A DNA stretch of 64,000 bases, taken from positions 142,160,853-142,224,852 of the forward strand of contig NC_133387.1 in assembly GCF_047511655.1 (NCBI RefSeq), written 5' to 3'. The position numbers were made by a program, and so were the translations under genes. The notes beneath the pieces are model-generated. The model was given only the letters and a program-made list of their open reading frames with translations, ran no database searches and was not told where the DNA came from. Shown one piece after another: positions 58,879 through 64,000 of the stretch. This DNA is from Castor canadensis (lineage: Eukaryota > Chordata > Mammalia > Rodentia > Castoridae). How positions within the stretch are numbered: the first letter of the stretch is position 1; each line of letters starts with the position of its first letter.

Positions 58879-59727
58879 CTGAATGAGAAGATAAAGAAAA
58901 GATCACTGCTGTCATCCTCAACTAAACACTGGAAACTCAACTTCTCCCAAGATTGTAGTGAATTCTGCTAGAAAAGGGCTTCTGAGCTCCCCTAGTGAAG
59001 CCTTCCCAGGGTCTCTTGGGAAGTCTGCTCTGCAAGTTGAGGAAGTGAGACATCAAGTGGGAACGGAGCAAGGCTGATGGTGGTTTGCATCATCAACCCA
59101 AATTCCACAGTCAAATTTATTCTGGTCTGGTCAGGGAGTGTTCCCAGGCCTAGAGAGATTGCTCAGTCTCAAGGAGGTGGGCTTAACCAGGCCTAAGGAG
59201 CCAGGTTTTGTTTGCAGGTAAATATAAGGATAAATCCAAGTATGTGGCTGATAAGAGTATTTGCATGAATGGGTGAACTCCTGAAATCTGTAGTAGTGTC
59301 CCCTTTTTTCTTTTGTAAAGCAGAATGAAAAGACCATGAAAATTTTAGGCTTTTAACTTACAGTTTCTAAAATAATGACAAAAACCTACCATATCATTTA
59401 AACTGATAATACTCCCTTTATTATTTTGGTGACAAATAATGTATTTTTCTAACTTCTTTCTTGTGTGACAAGAGGCTGGCAGAACCTTGGGAGGTGGGAG
59501 GAGAGGCTGAATGCCTCTTCCTTTAGCTGTCCAGATGGACATATACATCCTTCACCCCCTCAGTACCTTCACAGCCATTCTCAAGCTACCGGTTAGCCCT
59601 CTCCACACTCTGGTCATACAATAGCAATGGGAAAGAACCCAGAATAAAATGGCAGTTGACACCAAAATCACAGTGTCACAAGATACCAACTGGGAAACAC
59701 TGAAGTTGAGAGGCATTTTAAAATGTG

Positions 59728-60060
59728 CCAGACGCAGTGGCTCTTGCTTATACTCCTAGCTACCAGGGAGGTGCAGATCAGGAGAACCACAGTTTGAGGA
59801 CAGCCCAGGCAAAAAAGTGGGATTCCATCTCAACAAATAAGCTGAGTGAGGCACGCCAATTATTCCAGCTCTGTGGGAGGCCATAGGTAGGAGGCCATAG
59901 GTAGGAGGATTGTAGTCCCAGGCCAGCTCCAGGCAAAAACATAAGACCCTATGTGAGAAATAACCAAAGCAAAAAGGGCTGGGGTGTGGCTCAAGTGGTG
60001 AAGTGCCTGCCTAGCAAACACCTCAAACCCCAATACCATCTAAAACACTAAATAAATACT
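59728..60060 (+). repeat. Three-part SINE
   Basis: First arm ('gccagacgcagtggctcttg', 'atctcaacaaataagc'), second arm with a small internal duplication ('gccataggtaggag' twice, then 'tgtgagaaataaccaaagca'), then an ID-like unit ('ggctggggtgtggctcaagt'). Confidence 0.85.
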
Positions 60061-60641
60061 TTTTAAAAAAACAGCCAACTCTTAAAAGTCTATCTTAGAA
60101 AAGCTAAGGTACCTTATGATAGTGAAAGTTGTGACACTTGTGTCTCAAGATCAAATATTTTATCATTTCTTCCTAAAGAAGCAATCTTGTCAGCAACACT
60201 TTCAATGAATTATACCAAAACTATTTCAAGTCTTTTTTTTCTAGTTTAAGAATATGTAACCCTTTCCTTCATGAATTAATGTATTCTGTGAAAATGAGTG
60301 CTTCTTTCCATCCCCAATCTCTCACCAACTGGTAACTAGATTTGCACAGCTCATTTATGTAATAGAAAACACATGATATGTCTTTACTTTGATGTCTAAG
60401 CTTTGATACAGTGTTTCTCAAACTTTAGCATACATCAGAACCACCCAGAGTTTTTGTTAAAGCACATACAGCTGGGTTGCACCTCCAGATGTTCTGACTC
60501 AATAGGTCTAGCAGTGTATGGCCTGAAATTTAGCATTTCCAAACAAGTTACTATGTGGTATTGATCTTGCTGGTCCAGGGACTAGATTTTGAAAACCACT
60601 AATCTGATACTTTGTGAATCTGGGCTTCATTCACACTGCAG

Positions 60642-60740
60642 AGAAGGGGTTGGGGATGTGGCTCATGTGGTAAAGTGTCTGCTTAGCAAGTGTGAAGGCC
60701 CTGAGTTCAAACCCCAGTACTACCAAAAAGAAAAAAAAAA
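60642..60740 (+). repeat. ID-like SINE
   Basis: Near-complete unit: 'gatgtggctcatgtggtaaa', 'gcttagcaagtgtgaaggcc', 'gagttcaaaccccagtacta', A-rich tail. Confidence 0.9.
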
Positions 60741-61122
60741 TCATATACAGAGAACATTTTTATTTGTCTATATGTATGTGAGGCCTGTGGGAGATGATCT
60801 GGAGTACAGATTGCTACCTCTGTGCTGCTGGTTTGCCCCCTCATACCCTCATCAGATTTTCATGGTGGCAGATGGAGCACTTGAACCCAGGCAGCCTGAC
60901 TGTAGAGTCCATGCTTTTTACTACTGTAGCCTCAAATGGCAGATACCTCTCTTGTTCCTGTTCAGACTGAAGTCCAGAATATACGAAATAGAATGCATAC
61001 AAGGGAACAACACAAGCTAGACGTATTGCCTGAATAAGGCTTAAGTGAGGAAAAGACAGGCTCACAGCAGGTCTTTTGCCAAAACAAGGTATTTGAAGTC
61101 TTGGGTAGAAAATTCCCATTAC

Positions 61123-61176
61123 CTTGAGGGACTCATATTCCAGTTCTGCACCTCTAAGTTGTGGTCTTTCTTCTTC
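61123..61176 (-). CDS. MYO5A: MYO5A exon (coiled coil, 54 nt)
   Basis: 54 nt, phase 0 at both ends, TTTTCCCCCAG acceptor and GTAATG donor. It encodes EEERPQLRGAELEYESLK, a charged coiled-coil piece of the distal myosin-Va rod. Confidence 0.97.
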
Positions 61177-61337
61177 CTGGGGGAAAATAAAAATTTTATA
61201 TATTAGTTGTCACATTTTAACTCTTAGAATTCTTACTTGTTCTTCAGAAAACAGTGAAGAAAGTTTGGCCCTCACTGCTTTAACCAAATGCTGCTTGGTT
61301 AAGGTGCTTCTGGGTCGAGTTTTCATTAGAGAGAATG

Positions 61338-61450
61338 CAGGGTGGAGTGGTGGTTCACACCTGTAGTTTCAGCAGGTGGGAGTCTGAGGCAGGAAAATGA
61401 TCACGAGTTTAAGGCCAGCCTGGGCTACAGAGGAATATCCCCTCTCAGAA
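61338..61450 (+). repeat. B1-like SINE
   Basis: Shows 'tggtggttcacacctgtagt' and 'ggccagcctgggctacagag', running into a purine-rich tail. Confidence 0.85.
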
Positions 61451-61565
61451 AACCAAAGAGAAGAAAAGAAGAAAAAGAAGAGGACGAGGAAGAGGAGGAG
61501 GAAAAGGAATAACAAGGAAGAGGAGAAGAGGGAGGAAAAGAAGGAGGAATAGGAGGAGGAAGCTA
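61449..61565 (+). repeat. Polypurine (GAA/GGA) tract
   Basis: About 115 bases that are almost all A or G, probably grown from the SINE tail. It yields a false Ser/Leu/Phe-rich frame on the minus strand. Confidence 0.95.
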
Positions 61566-61623
61566 CCAAAAAGGCCATAGAGCAGGCCCAGCCTCAGCAG
61601 CTGGGAAGGAAAGCACTGCTAAC

Positions 61624-61767
61624 CTTTGCCTTGCTGCGGAGCACCTGCTCCTCTTTGTGGTCCAGCTCATCCTGCATCATCTGCTTCTCCTGCTCCAGCT
61701 CTGTGACCCGCTTCTGGAGTTTGAGGAACAAGGACATATCCAGAGGCACCTTCTTCTCACTTGGCTC
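61624..61767 (-). CDS. MYO5A: MYO5A exon (coiled coil, first exon in window)
   Basis: 144 nt, phase 0 at both ends. The acceptor is AAATAG with a weak pyrimidine tract and the donor is GTTAGC. It encodes [20 protein letters not shown], then [20 protein letters not shown] and QVLRSKAK: a short non-coil lead followed by heptads of the rod. The motor domain, IQ motifs and proximal rod lie beyond 64,000. Confidence 0.97.
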
Positions 61768-61874
61768 CTATTTCCCAGAAATCACAAGAGTCAAGAGAAG
61801 CCAATGAGAAAACAAAATAGCTTAACAGGAAAAGCCAAACTTATGGAAGAAATATAAACATCCAAAGAATACGC

Positions 61875-62390
61875 ATAAAAAGCATGCTCACTGGGTGAGA
61901 TAAGCCAACTTCTCAAGGCCAAATATCACATGTTCTCCCTCACTGGTGAGACCTAGGCCTAAGATGGTGATGACGACGGTTAAGATGATGATAATGGGCC
62001 ATGAATGTTTATGGGGGACTGTCTTGGAGGGATCAGTGGGAAGAGGGAAGGAAAGGAAACTGAGGGGTGAAGAGGATGGAAGCACACCGCATATATACAT
62101 ATGAATACAGCATAATGAAATCCACAAAATGCTGTTTTAAAGAGGAAGGAGAGGGCTGGTGGGACAACTGCTTAGCAAGCATAAAGCCCTGAGATTGAAC
62201 CCCAGCACACACACACAAAAAAAAAAAAGAAAAAAAAATGAAGAAGAAAAATGAAAGAAAGAGGGAGAGGGGCAATGGGAATGCAATGGAGGGGTGAACT
62301 TGTTTGAGGCACACTGCACACATATATAGAATTATCACAGTGAAGCTCCTTATATTGTTAATGTATAATAAATTTCAAAACGCATGCCCA
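61875..62390 (+). mobile_element. L1 3' UTR fragments (older subfamily)
   Basis: 'aaatatcacatgttctccct' near 61921 is typical of an L1 ORF2 end. G/A-rich 3' UTR text and 'acatatgaatacagcataat' follow. A similar piece continues at about 62245-62390 after an ID-like insertion. The boundaries are uncertain. Confidence 0.5.
62148..62230 (+). repeat. ID-like SINE with CA/A tail
   Basis: Shows 'gcttagcaagcataaagccc' and 'gagattgaaccccagcacac', then A-rich sequence. The A-box side is degraded. Confidence 0.75.
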
Positions 62391-62479
62391 ACCTAGCTAA
62401 CAATTAGAGAAATGCAAATTAAACAAAGTACTACTTCTCCCTTATCAGATGTTTAATTGTACAGTGTGTATCATTCATT

Positions 62480-62990
62480 GCTTACCTATTACCTTATTGA
62501 CAGGAATTGAGGCTGTTTCTAATTTTTGCTACTGATATGTTGTGAAAATAAACATCCAAGTACATAAATATCTAAACATGAACAATTTGTTTTTTTGATA
62601 TGACTGGGGTTTGAACTCAGGGCTTCACACTTGCAAAGCAGGCATTCTACCCCTCAAGTCACACCTCCAGTCCATAAACACGAACAGTTTTAAGTCGGTT
62701 AAATTGGACCAATTTACACTTCCATCAATAGCAGTGACTGCAATGATTTTTAAAAATAAGAATTACCTTAATTGATAGAACAAAAGTGGTATTTCAATAT
62801 TGTTTTAATTTGTATTTTATTTTGCATTCCTATGTATTTTAACTTTTTATTAATACTGAATAATTTTTACATTTCTGGGAATTTTGTATTCATTAAATAC
62901 CTTTGCTGTGTAATGAATTCTGAGGATTGCTTAGTTCAGTATTATGCCAATTCTAAAAAAGACTTAAGGAAAATCAAATGAATTAAGAAG
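62480..62990 (-). mobile_element. Old L1 fragment, antisense, with ID-like insertion
   Basis: Plus-strand text resembles the complement of L1 ORF2 ('ttctaatttttgctactgat', 'ccaatttacacttccatcaa'). An antisense ID-like SINE interrupts it at about 62595-62683. Confidence 0.5.
62595..62683 (-). repeat. ID-like SINE, antisense
   Basis: The plus strand shows 'gactggggtttgaactcagg' and 'gcattctacccctcaagtca', the complement of B and A boxes. Confidence 0.85.
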
Positions 62991-63175
62991 TAGACATTTA
63001 TAGACTATCAAGATCATTTTTCCACAAGTTAATTATGGTTGGCATTTTTCTTACTGTCAAGTTTGTAGTATATATCAGTAAGAAAAAGTATGTCCTGGCT
63101 TACCCAAACAGAGCTAACACCTTGTCTCAACATGAAATCACTATGGAATTTCATTCATAGAAAAATTCACTTCTA

Positions 63176-63288
63176 TGGTCAGGAGTGGTGGTGCATACCT
63201 ATAATTCTAGCTCTTGAGAGACTGAGGCAGAAAGATTGCAAGTTTGAGGCCAGCCTGGGTCACATAGTGAGACTGTCTCAAAAAAATT
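63176..63288 (+). repeat. B1-like SINE
   Basis: Shows 'gtggtggtgcatacctataa', 'gaggccagcctgggtcacat' and 'gagactgtctcaaaaaaatt'. Confidence 0.85.
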
Positions 63289-64000
63289 CATTTCTATACA
63301 ACATGCCAATACTCTTTAGTATATTTACAATTTAAACATTCCAAATATTTGTTCATTTATTCATAATTGTATGTGTCCCTGAAATTTTTATTCAGTCTTT
63401 AAAAAATTAGAAGCTTTTCACTCTACAAATGAATGTACTAGTTCATATCACCTAAAATGTCATTAGTTGGAAATCATTCCTCTGAGTCTTGAGTGGACAT
63501 TTTAAGAGGAATCTTCTTACTAAGATGGGATGGAGTAAATCTTTCGATATCAGTTAGTGCTATATTCAGAATTAGTTGATTTCTAGATAAAAGCAAAATT
63601 CCATAGATAGTAATATTAAAATGGAAGATGGCAGAACACAAAAGATAACATTTGCCAAATGTAAAATAACTTGAGGCATAAAGATTGATAGTTATTTAAA
63701 AGTGCTCTGGATGGTGTCCATTCTTATCCCTAATGACACATCTAACTACAGAGATGTCACTTGTCTTCTCTCTACCACATGAGCCACAAGGAACATTATT
63801 AGGCCATCTGGCTTAGAGAAGTTTATGGGGTTTTATTTTGCTTTCCTTCCTTAGTAAGGACTTTGTCACCCAGGACTTTACTGAGAGAATAGAGCTATGA
63901 AATGGACCTAAAATATAACACCAATCTCTCATCTGAGGAAAATCAGAAAGTTAACAATTTATTCACAGTTACCACTATGCCTGGCAATCATTCTGTAATC

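Larger units (their letters stand above)
58879..61122 (-). other. MYO5A: MYO5A intron
   Basis: 2.2 kb holding a three-part SINE (59728-60060) and an ID-like SINE (60642-60740). Otherwise unique. Confidence 0.85.
61177..61623 (-). other. MYO5A: Short MYO5A intron with SINE and polypyrimidine block
   Basis: Only 447 nt. A B1-like SINE (61338-61450) and a purine-rich block (61449-61565; pyrimidine-rich in the transcript) fill about half of it. Confidence 0.9.
61768..64000 (-). other. MYO5A: MYO5A intron (runs off the window)
   Basis: No further exon was recognised on the minus strand. It contains L1 3' fragments, old antisense L1 text, two ID-like SINEs and one B1-like SINE. The sequence at 63.3-64.0 kb is unique and AT-rich. 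Confidence 0.7.

Noticed and set aside
61369..61578. Ser/Leu/Phe-rich open frame on the minus strand
   Set aside because: Translation of the polypurine tract and SINE inside a MYO5A intron.
17459..61767. Assignment of the long gene to MYO5B or MYO5C
   Set aside because: The tail reads [12 protein letters not shown] and ends GFISRV. MYO5B has MLENESIQGLSG and MYO5C ends GFLNRI. Cassette exons B, D and F also fit MYO5A.

Overview
This is mammalian nuclear DNA. It has multi-exon genes with GT-AG introns, a CpG-island promoter, LINE-1 elements, a class I endogenous retrovirus and many short SINEs. The SINEs mix a B1/Alu-like (7SL-type) unit with an ID-like tRNA-derived unit, often joined in one element. 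That points to a rodent of the squirrel/beaver/kangaroo-rat kind, and I lean to Castorimorpha (beaver). This species call is inference only.

The window carries two paralogous unconventional myosin genes in tandem on the minus strand. Seventeen consecutive coding exons of MYO5A (dilute, myosin-Va) run from about 61.77 kb down to a stop codon at 17,459-17,461. They total 2,220 coding bases (739 residues plus stop), with every splice phase matching and no frameshift. They encode the distal coiled-coil rod, the alternatively spliced tail cassettes A, B, C, D, E, F and G, and the complete C-terminal globular cargo-binding tail with its DIL region. The cassettes include the 9-nt microexon B (DDK, dynein light chain site), exon D and exon F (melanophilin-binding). 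A long 3' UTR free of interspersed repeats is inferred to reach about 11.7 kb.

About 6.5 kb further on, a CpG island (about 4.43-5.29 kb) contains the promoter and first coding exon of MYO5C (start codon 5,045-5,047, nine codons, then a GT donor). The rest of the window down to base 1 is MYO5C intron 1. The spacer between the genes is mostly old antisense L1 sequence.

Mobile DNA is concentrated in the 13.5-kb MYO5A intron between exon G and the first globular-tail exon. This intron holds a MaLR-like LTR, an L1 inserted inside another L1, and a 4.7-kb defective provirus (two LTRs, 5-bp target duplication, tRNA-Phe-like primer site, broken env). A young truncated L1 with a 16-bp target duplication sits 22 nt from the donor of the penultimate MYO5A exon. 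No bacterial-type features, CRISPR arrays or true tRNA/rRNA genes were seen. I found no wholly new system. The most notable items are the regulatory signals around the MYO5A cassette exons, a GC-AG intron, a microsatellite serving as a polypyrimidine tract, the nested transposons, and a three-part SINE that I cannot name.
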